A stretch of 64,000 bases of DNA from Halomonas sp. LBP4 (GTDB lineage Bacteria > Pseudomonadota > Gammaproteobacteria > Pseudomonadales > Halomonadaceae): the NCBI RefSeq assembly GCF_003202205.1, contig NZ_PDOG01000001.1:1-64000 (forward strand), written 5' to 3'. The notes under the pieces were generated by a model. That model was not told where the DNA came from, did no database searches, and saw only the letters and a list, made by a program, of their open reading frames with translations. Of this stretch, positions 27,013-34,596 are shown in pieces. How positions within the stretch are numbered: the stretch's first letter is position 1; every line of letters begins with the position of its first letter. The translations under genes were made by a program, and so were the position numbers.

Positions 27013-30000
27013 TCAGTCGACCTGAAGCTGACCGCCGTCCATGAGCTGCTGAAGGATATCCGAGCCGTACCCGACACCCTCCAGAACGATCACCTGATCG
27101 GCGCCGGAGATATCGGCGCCATCGACGGCAAGGTTGCCCTCCGAGCTGATGTGCAGGACGGTGTTACCGCCCTCCTCGCTGGCATGAAGGTAGCTAGCAA
27201 TGTCCGCCCCCTCATCCATGCCCTGCAGCAGGTCGGCGATATCCAGGACATTGTGCCCTTCGCTGAAATCCTTGACGACGTCGGTGGCCGCAGCATCCTC
27301 CTCGCCCTGGTCACCGAAGTTCCATTTGAAGACGTCGTCGCCGAGTCCACCCGCCAGGATGTCACCGCCAGCACCACCGACAAGGATATCGCTTTCACTC
27401 GTTCCGACGATCACATCGTTCCCTTCCGCCCCCTCGAAAACATTATCGGGACTAAAGGTCAGATCGAAAGACCCATCAATGGAGTCACCATCGCCATCCT
27501 CGACATCGAACTCCAGCTTGATGTAGTAATCGAGTTCCTTGCTGCCGAATGTTCCGTCAAAGTCCCGAGCCCGATAACTGCTATCCCCCTCGGCGGTCAA
27601 CCAGATTTCGTCAAAGCCAGAGGGTATTTCAATGACATTGCCTGACTGCCAGACCGAGTTTCCATCATCATCCACAGGTGATACGAGCTCACCGTCGAGG
27701 TATGCCTGCCAACGCACATCGTCAGGTTGGTTATTTCCCTCGCCAACCCCGATGGTCAGTTCGGTCATCACCTGTGAGAAAGTCCCGATCAGCACATCAT
27801 CAGACGTGATCGCCTGCTTACCTCCACCACCGAGACCTTGAGCCGAATAATTAACTCCCTCATCAGGGTTCTGATTGGTAAACCTGATGCCAAGCTCGCT
27901 GGCTTCAAAGCTGTCCCCATTGAAAATCAATACGTCATCATCGTTACCACCGCCATCAACCGACAGGCTCTCATTCTCAAATTCGACAGCAATGGCATCA
28001 AGATTCTCATGGAGCTCAATGGCATACTCACCACTATCAACATCTAGCGCTATAGAAAAAACCGGATCGCCATCGCCGTTATAAGCCGTAAAGGTTCCAG
28101 CTTCCACATCGAAAGACGAAGTGAGCGCCTGGCCATTCGACAAGAGGATCGACGATTCACCGTCACCATAATAGCCTATGATTTTCCCATCATCATTCGT
28201 ATCGACTCGAAGATCCGATACAACCGCATCATCGATATCCGCCCCAATACGCAGTCCAGAATCCCCTGTCAGCACCGCACCTGCTTGCGTCGAGAGAATC
28301 GCATTCTGGCTTTCTTCCCGCACGGGAACATCGTCGATGATCGTGACATTGACTTGATCGGCAGCCGTGTTGCCATTGCTGTCCGTCACCTTGATATCAA
28401 TCGGATCCTTGTCCGCTTCATTCTGGCCGTCACCCCCCGGGTGTTCGAAGGCCTCGCTCAACAGGTACTCATAGGTGACCTCATAGCGGCCATCGCCCAG
28501 GTCCTCGAAACCGGCCAGGGTCAACAGGCCGTGCTCGGTTTCGATGGCAATCGTCACCCCGTCGTCCGAGAGCCCCTCGAGCGCTGCAAAGGTGAACTCT
28601 TCGGCGCCCTCCTTCCCGTAAACCGTCAGGGAGGCAAAGCCACCGGCAGCGCTGATCGTGAAGGCACCGGAACCCTTGGGCTCACCTTGAGTGGCATGTG
28701 TGCCACTCTCGAGGAAGCCCTCATTGACGGTAACGTCGCCGGCATCTAGAAGCCCCTCGATTTTCACCAGAGTAAAGCTGGAGGTGTCGGTAGCCGTCGC
28801 GGTATTTCCATCGCTGGATGTTGCCGTGGCAGTCGCTTCGTACGTAACGCCCTCCTCGAAGGACAGACCGGAGACATCCACTTCCCAGCTGCCATCGGCA
28901 TCGGGGGTAACCGTGAAGGTCTCTTCGAGCCCCCCACCGACGATCGAGATCGTGATCGAAACGGCGTCGGTCGAGGTCCCGGTCAGGGATGTCGTAACCG
29001 TATTTTCGAACGCGCCAACGTCAAGATCGACACTCACTGCTGGAATAATGGGCTCAGGCTCAACTTCCGGCTCGTCCTCTTCCTCTCCTGGCCCTTCCTC
29101 TCCTGGCCCTTCCTCTCCTGGCCCTTCCTCTCCTGGTCCGTCCTCTCCTGGTCCGTCCTCCCCTGGCCCTTCCTCTCCTGGCCCTTCCTCTCCTGGCCCT
29201 TCCTCTCCTGGCCCTTCCTCTCCTGGCCCTTCCTCTCCTGGCCCTTCCTCTCCTGGCCCTTCCTCTCCTGGCCCTTCCTCTCCTGGCCCTTCCTCTCCTG
29301 GCCCTTCCTCTCCTGGCCCTTCCTCTCCTGGCCCTTCCTCTCCTGGCCCTTCCTCTCCTGGCCCTTCCTCTCCTGGCCCTTCCTCTCCTGGTCCGTCCTC
29401 TCCTGGCCCTTCCTCCCCAGGCCCTTCCTCCCCAGGCCCTTCCTCCCCAGGCCCTTCCTCCCCAGGCCCTTCCTCCCCAGGCCCTTCCTCCCCAGGTCCT
29501 TCCTCTCCAAGTGCTTCCACCCCCGGCTCTTCCGCCTCAGGTGCATCCACAGCCTCCAGGAGGATACCCTCGGCGTCCGTCGGCCCACCTAACTGGCCGA
29601 CGCTGAAGTCGAAGGCCAGCGAGTCGGGGTTATCCTCGGCAATGCGCGTCAGGCGCACGAAGCTGTGACCCGCGCCACCGCCGCCGCCCGAGCCGGCACC
29701 AGCGGCCGTGGCGTCCAGGATATCGAGCAGGTCAACGTCGTCTTCGTCCAGGGCCGACAGCAGCGCCTCGAGATCCTCGTCCAGGGCGCTGGCATCCTCC
29801 ACGGCCACGGGCCGGTCGGCGTCGAGCTCCGGCGTCATGGCGATTTCCTGGCCGCCCTCGACCAGGGTGGGGTCGAGGCCGTCGCCGAAGTCGAGCTCGA
29901 CCCGGGCGTTGTCGGAAGTGACGAGGGTTTCGCCCTCCTGGAGGGTGTCGCCGACGCGCAGCTCGCGCAGGTGGCCGTCGGCGTCTCGTGCCCAGGCCAG

Positions 30001-30033
30001 GCCGGAGATGGAAACCACGGTTGCGATGGTCAT
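27013..30033 (-). CDS. lapA: LapA-like RTX adhesin with N-terminal retention module (1006 aa)
   Basis: This is a type I-secreted biofilm adhesin. Residues 1-125 are the retention module, and TAAG at 109-112, followed by a Gly-rich linker, is the expected LapG cleavage site. Residues 176-315 are 28 tandem GE(E/D)GP pentapeptides. About 325-425 is an Ig-like beta-domain, then a VCBS/cadherin-like stretch to about 860. RTX nonapeptides (GGAGGDILAGGLGDD) start near 885, and the C-terminus is a type I secretion target domain. It is far shorter than Pseudomonas LapA. GC falls in the 3' half. It follows the LuxR gene by 224 bp, so it probably has its own promoter. Confidence 0.93.
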   Translation of the reverse strand: MTIATVVSISGLAWARDADGHLRELRVGDTLQEGETLVTSDNARVELDFGDGLDPTLVEGGQEIAMTPELDADRPVAVEDASALDEDLEALLSALDEDDVDLLDILDATAAGAGSGGGGGAGHSFVRLTRIAEDNPDSLAFDFSVGQLGGPTDAEGILLEAVDAPEAEEPGVEALGEEGPGEEGPGEEGPGEEGPGEEGPGEEGPGEEGPGEDGPGEEGPGEEGPGEEGPGEEGPGEEGPGEEGPGEEGPGEEGPGEEGPGEEGPGEEGPGEEGPGEEGPGEEGPGEEGPGEDGPGEDGPGEEGPGEEGPGEEGPGEEEDEPEVEPEPIIPAVSVDLDVGAFENTVTTSLTGTSTDAVSITISIVGGGLEETFTVTPDADGSWEVDVSGLSFEEGVTYEATATATSSDGNTATATDTSSFTLVKIEGLLDAGDVTVNEGFLESGTHATQGEPKGSGAFTISAAGGFASLTVYGKEGAEEFTFAALEGLSDDGVTIAIETEHGLLTLAGFEDLGDGRYEVTYEYLLSEAFEHPGGDGQNEADKDPIDIKVTDSNGNTAADQVNVTIIDDVPVREESQNAILSTQAGAVLTGDSGLRIGADIDDAVVSDLRVDTNDDGKIIGYYGDGESSILLSNGQALTSSFDVEAGTFTAYNGDGDPVFSIALDVDSGEYAIELHENLDAIAVEFENESLSVDGGGNDDDVLIFNGDSFEASELGIRFTNQNPDEGVNYSAQGLGGGGKQAITSDDVLIGTFSQVMTELTIGVGEGNNQPDDVRWQAYLDGELVSPVDDDGNSVWQSGNVIEIPSGFDEIWLTAEGDSSYRARDFDGTFGSKELDYYIKLEFDVEDGDGDSIDGSFDLTFSPDNVFEGAEGNDVIVGTSESDILVGGAGGDILAGGLGDDVFKWNFGDQGEEDAAATDVVKDFSEGHNVLDIADLLQGMDEGADIASYLHASEEGGNTVLHISSEGNLAVDGADISGADQVIVLEGVGYGSDILQQLMDGGQLQVD
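29089..29508 (-). repeat. 28-unit 15-bp tandem repeat inside the adhesin gene
   Basis: Exactly 420 bases made of 28 in-phase 15-bp units, each coding Gly-Glu-Glu/Asp-Gly-Pro. Two main unit sequences occur in blocks: one with TCTCCTGGC on the plus strand for most of the array, and one with CCCCAGGC in a run near 29410-29490. Three units carry Asp. The near-identity at synonymous sites means the array expands and contracts recently and often. Confidence 0.95.
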
Positions 30034-30205
30034 GGTATGAGTCCCTGCGGGATGTTCGTAATCGGATGCCGCATCAGGCGCCCGTCAGTCTCAAGGCGGA
30101 CAACTTGGGCAATTTATGCCTTCACATTAGGTAACAAAGGATCGATTGAGTATTGGACCGATGGACAGGTAGGCGAAAAACATGACCGGCATCACGCAGT
30201 GGTCC

Positions 30206-30221
30206 GGGGTGGCGCCACCCC
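30206..30221. promoter_or_regulatory. Perfect 16-bp palindrome upstream of the adhesin gene
   Basis: GGGGTGGCGCCACCCC is a perfect palindrome located 36 bases after the LuxR stop and about 170 bases before the adhesin start. It may be an operator for adhesin transcription or part of the LuxR gene's transcript end. There is no T-run. Confidence 0.45.
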
Positions 30222-30257
30222 TGACGCCGGGGCCACGCCTCCGGGCAGAGCGGGAGA

Positions 30258-30884
30258 TCATCGGCCGGGTTCGGACAGGCTGGCGTCCTGGTGCGAGAGT
30301 CGCAGGATCAACTGCATGCGGTCGCGGATGCCGAGCTTGCGGAACACCGCCCCGAGATGGGCCTTGACGGTGCGCTCGGTGATATCGAGCCGGCGGGCGA
30401 CCTCCTTGTTGCTGTGGCCCTCGGCCACGGCCAGGGCCACTGCCCGCTCCCGCCCGGTAAGCAGTGCCAGGGTCTCCTCCTGCAGCCGTGACTCGCCCCC
30501 CAGCGCCTTGAAGGTGCCACCCACCACCCGGGCAAGCAGTTCGGGCCACACCCAGATCCCCTGGTTGGTGATCACCACCTCCACCTGACGCAGCAGCGCC
30601 ACCGGGGAGAGCGCATGGGCGTAGCCGCGCGCGCCGGCATTCAGGGCCTGGAAGGCCTCGAGCGAGTTCGGTGCATAGCTGAGCACGGTGAGGATGGCAC
30701 CCCGCCCGCTGAGGCTGGACACCAGGGCGGGCCAGTTCTCGAGGTTGCTCATCACCCAGACCCTATCGCCGCGGCTGGTCCAGGCCCTCGCCTGCTGCGG
30801 GCTCACCAGGCGAGCCTGCGGGAACGCCTCGCGCCAGCGCGGGATCTCGTCGCGACCCTGACAGACGAAGAGGTGTACCATCAT
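30258..30884 (-). CDS. LuxR-family regulator with a non-phosphorylatable pseudo-receiver (208 aa)
   Basis: The C-terminal 65 residues form a LuxR/NarL helix-turn-helix: LTGRERAVALAVAEGHSNKEVARRLDITERTVKAHLGAVFRKLGI. The N-terminal 120 residues have receiver-like strand-helix spacing, but the site of the phospho-accepting Asp reads VWVMSN, and the conserved Lys region reads HALSPV. It is therefore unlikely to be controlled by a histidine kinase. It overlaps the lapC stop (ATGA), so it is co-expressed with the secretion genes, and it directly precedes the adhesin gene, its likeliest target. Confidence 0.88.
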   Translation of the reverse strand: MMVHLFVCQGRDEIPRWREAFPQARLVSPQQARAWTSRGDRVWVMSNLENWPALVSSLSGRGAILTVLSYAPNSLEAFQALNAGARGYAHALSPVALLRQVEVVITNQGIWVWPELLARVVGGTFKALGGESRLQEETLALLTGRERAVALAVAEGHSNKEVARRLDITERTVKAHLGAVFRKLGIRDRMQLILRLSHQDASLSEPGR

Positions 30885-32311
30885 CGCTCCCCCATGGAGT
30901 CACTCCAGGCCCGCAGCACGGGCTTGAGCAGGTACTGCATCACGGTACGCTTGCCGGTCATGATGTCGACCTGGGCGGTCATGCCGGGAATCACGGCGAG
31001 ATCGCTGGCAATGTTCTCGCTCGGCAGGGTCCGCACGCGCACCAGGTAGAAGGTGTTGTCGTTGTCGTCGGTGATGGTGTCGGCGCTGATATGGTCGAGC
31101 TCGGCCGACAGCCCGCCATAGATGGCGAAGTCGTAGGCGGTGAGCTTGATGGTGGCCGGCTGGCCGGGGCGCAGGAAGGCGATGTCCTGGGGGGCGATGC
31201 GCGCCTCGACCAGCAGCTTGTCGTCGCTGGGCACGATCTCCACCACCTCCTGGCCGGCCTGGGCGACCCCGCCGATGGTGTTGATGGCCAGCCGCTGCAC
31301 CACGCCGTCCACCGGCGAGCGCACCTCGGCCAGGCGCACCCGGTCCTGCAGCCCGGTGCTGGATTCGTCCAGGGCCTTGAGGTCGCCGAGCGTCTGGGCC
31401 AGGTCGTTCTGCCAGTCGCTGCGCCGCTCGGTCCCGACCTCGCTCAGTTGGGTGCGCGCCTCCTCCACGGCGGCCTCGAGGCGCGATACCGCCGCCGCCG
31501 CCTGGTCACGCTCGCCGGTGGCCCGCGAGACGTCCCGCTGCAGGCGCAGCACCTCGACCTCGGACACGGCCCCGGACTGCAGCAGCGGCCGCGTCAGGTC
31601 GAGTTCCTGACCGGCCATGTTGGCCTCGCGCTGGGCGGTGTCGCGCCTGGCCCGGGCCTCGCGCAGCTCCTCCTCGCGCTGGCGGATACGATCGGCGAGG
31701 ATGCTCTCCTGCTCGCGCAGCTCCTCGCGGCGACTCTCGTAGACCTCGCGCTCCTGGGCGACGATGCCGGGCGCCTCGGCGCGCAGGGGCTCCGCGGGAG
31801 CGAAGGGGGTGTCGGTGATCAGGGCCCGCAGCCGCTCGGCGCGCGCCTCCAGCGCCAGCGCCTGGGCCCGGTTCTCGCGAAAGCTGGAGACGAAACGGGT
31901 CGGGTCGATGCGCATCAGCACCTGGCCGGCCTCGACCCTCTCCCCTTCGCGCACCAGGATCTCCTGCACCACGCCGCCATCGAAGGTCTGCACGCGCTGC
32001 AGCTGGCTGGAGGGGATCACCCGCCCGCTGCCGCGGGTCACCTCGTCGATGGAGGCGAAATACGACCAGGCGATCAGCGCCGCCACCGCCAGCAGCACCA
32101 CGTAGAGGAAGGCCCGGGCACGGAGCGGATCCTGTTGCAGCCGTGCCCAGTCGGCATCGCTGGCCCAGTCACGGTTGAGATGCGCGGCGGTGACGCGCTT
32201 GGCGAAGAGCCGGTCGATGAAGGGCCGGAAGGGCTTGCCGCCTACCTCGGAGAAGCGTCCGATCGCCTCGAAGCCCTGCTGTTCGGCGGTCTTGCCCTTG
32301 TGCTTGGCCAT
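30881..32311 (-). CDS. lapC: HlyD-family type I secretion adaptor LapC (476 aa)
   Basis: This is the membrane-fusion subunit that joins the LapB ABC transporter to the outer-membrane channel. An N-terminal cytoplasmic part is followed by one membrane helix (LYVVLLAVAALIAWSYFAS, about residues 68-86), a lipoyl-type half-motif (GGVVQEILVREGERVEAGQVL), a long coiled coil (about 150-330, rich in REEL/ARRDTAQREA) and a second half-motif with SPVDGVVQRLAINTIGGVAQAGQ. The C-terminus carries the usual IPGM-AQVDIMTGKRTVMQYL. It overlaps the lapB stop by one base and the LuxR start by four. Confidence 0.95.
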   Translation of the reverse strand: MAKHKGKTAEQQGFEAIGRFSEVGGKPFRPFIDRLFAKRVTAAHLNRDWASDADWARLQQDPLRARAFLYVVLLAVAALIAWSYFASIDEVTRGSGRVIPSSQLQRVQTFDGGVVQEILVREGERVEAGQVLMRIDPTRFVSSFRENRAQALALEARAERLRALITDTPFAPAEPLRAEAPGIVAQEREVYESRREELREQESILADRIRQREEELREARARRDTAQREANMAGQELDLTRPLLQSGAVSEVEVLRLQRDVSRATGERDQAAAAVSRLEAAVEEARTQLSEVGTERRSDWQNDLAQTLGDLKALDESSTGLQDRVRLAEVRSPVDGVVQRLAINTIGGVAQAGQEVVEIVPSDDKLLVEARIAPQDIAFLRPGQPATIKLTAYDFAIYGGLSAELDHISADTITDDNDNTFYLVRVRTLPSENIASDLAVIPGMTAQVDIMTGKRTVMQYLLKPVLRAWSDSMGER

Positions 32312-34482
32312 CAGCCGGCCCTCCCGATCTGGCCCTTGCGCAGGGCCTCGACCACCTTGTCGCGGGGGCCGTCGGCCACCACCTTGCCGGCGTCGATGAC
32401 CACGATGCGGTCGACCAGCGACAGCAGCGAGGTACGGTGGGTGACGACGATCATGGTCTTGCCGTGGGCGTAGGCCTTGAGGCTGGCCTTGAAGGCCTCC
32501 TCGCTGGCGTGGTCCATGGCGCTGGTCGGTTCGTCGAGCAGCAGGATCCGCGGGTCGTGGACCAGCGCCCGGGCGATGCCCACCGCCTGGCGCTGGCCGC
32601 CGGAGAGCGACTGGCCACGCTCGCCCACCTGCAGGTCGACACCGTGGGGGTGGGCATTGACCAGGCTCTCCAGGCCGGCGAGCTCGATCGCCCGCAGCAG
32701 CGCCTCGTCGTCCACCCCGTCGCTACCGCCACCGGCCTCCACGTTGTCACGCAGCGAGCCGAAGAACAGGTTGACGTCCTGGGGCACATAGCCGATGTGA
32801 CGACGCAGCTGGATGGGGTCGAACTGGCGGATGTCGACGCCATCGACCAGCACCGCCCCGGCGCTGGGCGCGTAGAGCCCCAGCATCAGCTTGTTGAGGG
32901 TCGACTTGCCGCAGCCCACCCGGCCGAGCAGGGCGACCTTCTCGCCAGGCGAGATGGTGAGCGAGATGTCGCGCAGGGCGTCGCGCTCCTCCTCGGGGTA
33001 GCGCATGGTCACCCTGTCGAAGCGGATCTCCCCGCGCACCACCGGCCGGTTGATGAACTGCTTGCCCTCGGGACGCTCCACCGGGCGTGCCATCACCGCA
33101 TCGAGGGACTGCAGTGCCGTGGAGGCCTGGTGGTACTGGGCGAGCAGCGCGGCGGCCTGGCTGACCGGCGCCATGGCCCGCGACGAGAGCAGGTAGGCGG
33201 CGATCAACCCGCCCTGGGTGAGGTTGCCCTCGATGATCTGGTAGACGCCGATGAGGATCACCCCGACCGCCACGCTGTGCTGGGCCCAGAGCGCCACGCT
33301 GGAGACCGAGGAGCTGACCAGGCGCAGCTGGGCGGCGGTGCGTGACAGGTAGGCGGAGGCCTTCTCCCAGGTGCCCTGGATGCGGCTCTCGGCGCGCAGC
33401 GCCTTGACCGTCTCCAGGTGCGAGATCGACTCGACCAGGGTGGCGTTGCGCTGGGCACCCACCCGCCAGGTGGTCTCGGAGAGCGCGTGGAGCTTGCCCT
33501 GGGCCGCCATGGCGTAGAGCAGCACGAAGACGATGCCCGCCAGCACCGGAATCACCAGCGGCGGGCCGATCAGCGCGATGATGCCGGCGAACAGCAGCAC
33601 GAAGGGCAGGTCGACCAGCGCCACCACCGTGGCCGAGCCGATGAAGCCCCGGACCGACTCGAAGGACTGCAGGGTCGCCGCGAACGATCCGGTAGAGGCC
33701 GGCCGCGCCTCCATCTTCAGCCCCAGCACCCGTGCCATGATCGATGACGACAGCTTGACGTCGGCCCGGCTCGCCGCCAGGTCGACGAAGGCGTTGCGCA
33801 TCAGGCGCAGCGCCAGGTCGAAACAGAGCACCACGAAGATGCCGGCGGCCAGGACCCAGAGCGTCTCGGTGGCGTGGTTGGGCACCACCCGGTCGTAGAC
33901 GTTGAGCACGAACAGCGGCATCGCCACGGCGAACAGGTTGATCACCAGCGAGCCGGCGATGAAGTCGCGATAGAGCTTGCGGTTCTCGCGTATCACCCCC
34001 CAGAACCAGTGTCGCGTACGCTGCTTGCTCACCTCGGGCCCGCGGGCATCGAAATGGAAGCGCGGGCGCACGTAGATCGCCTGGCCACCATAGCTCGACT
34101 GCAGGCCGTCGAGGCCGACCTCGGTCTCGGCGTCACCCAGTTCGGGGAAGATCACCCGGGCACGGCGGGCCTTGAGGTCCAGGGCCACCAGCACGCAGGC
34201 GCGCCCCGGTTCCAGCAGCAGCACGGCGGGCAACAGGGCCGGGTTGAGCTGCACCAGACGACTCTTGACGATGCGCGCGGTGAGCCCCACCCGGGAGGCG
34301 GCGCGCGGGAAGACCGCCGGCGTGAGCCGCCCCTCCTCGAGGGGCAGGCCGGCGGTGAAGGATTCCGCCGTCGCCGCATGCCCATGGACCTGCGCGATGG
34401 ACTGGAGGCATTCGAGGAGCTCGTCCCGAACCACGGGCCGCGATGGACCCGAAGCCGGGTCCAGGTTTTCTCTGAGCGTCAC
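32311..34482 (-). CDS. lapB: Type I secretion ABC transporter LapB (723 aa)
   Basis: This is the inner-membrane ATPase exporter for the adhesin. The N-terminal ~140 residues are a C39-like domain without the catalytic Cys, as in Lap and RTX exporters. Six membrane segments lie between about 170 and 440, and the ATPase domain is C-terminal: Walker A LLGRVGCGKST, signature LSGGQRQAVGIARAL, Walker B ILLLDEPTSAMD, and the H-loop VTHRTSLL. The Walker A has Arg-Val where Pro-x is usual. The start is GTG with GAGGTAG upstream; the frame is open 21 codons further but without a start site. Its length agrees with Pseudomonas LapB. Confidence 0.95.
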   Translation of the reverse strand: MTLRENLDPASGPSRPVVRDELLECLQSIAQVHGHAATAESFTAGLPLEEGRLTPAVFPRAASRVGLTARIVKSRLVQLNPALLPAVLLLEPGRACVLVALDLKARRARVIFPELGDAETEVGLDGLQSSYGGQAIYVRPRFHFDARGPEVSKQRTRHWFWGVIRENRKLYRDFIAGSLVINLFAVAMPLFVLNVYDRVVPNHATETLWVLAAGIFVVLCFDLALRLMRNAFVDLAASRADVKLSSSIMARVLGLKMEARPASTGSFAATLQSFESVRGFIGSATVVALVDLPFVLLFAGIIALIGPPLVIPVLAGIVFVLLYAMAAQGKLHALSETTWRVGAQRNATLVESISHLETVKALRAESRIQGTWEKASAYLSRTAAQLRLVSSSVSSVALWAQHSVAVGVILIGVYQIIEGNLTQGGLIAAYLLSSRAMAPVSQAAALLAQYHQASTALQSLDAVMARPVERPEGKQFINRPVVRGEIRFDRVTMRYPEEERDALRDISLTISPGEKVALLGRVGCGKSTLNKLMLGLYAPSAGAVLVDGVDIRQFDPIQLRRHIGYVPQDVNLFFGSLRDNVEAGGGSDGVDDEALLRAIELAGLESLVNAHPHGVDLQVGERGQSLSGGQRQAVGIARALVHDPRILLLDEPTSAMDHASEEAFKASLKAYAHGKTMIVVTHRTSLLSLVDRIVVIDAGKVVADGPRDKVVEALRKGQIGRAG

Positions 34483-34596
34483 GCCTACCTCTGATGTTGC
34501 CCCGCCACGCCGCAGGAGCTGCAAGCGCCCGTGGCATGGCGGCAAGTATCGATGACTCCCGTGATCGGGGCCGGGCGGACCCGCCCCCCGGCGGGG

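Noticed and set aside
29089-29508. Regular repeats considered as a CRISPR array
   Set aside because: Units are directly adjacent without spacers, in frame with a coding sequence, and no cas genes are present.
28691-29668. A plus-strand frame coding PGPSS repeats opposite the adhesin gene
   Set aside because: The repeat is open in several frames because its unit is a multiple of three and lacks stop codons; no ribosome site was seen. Kept only as part of the finding on the array.
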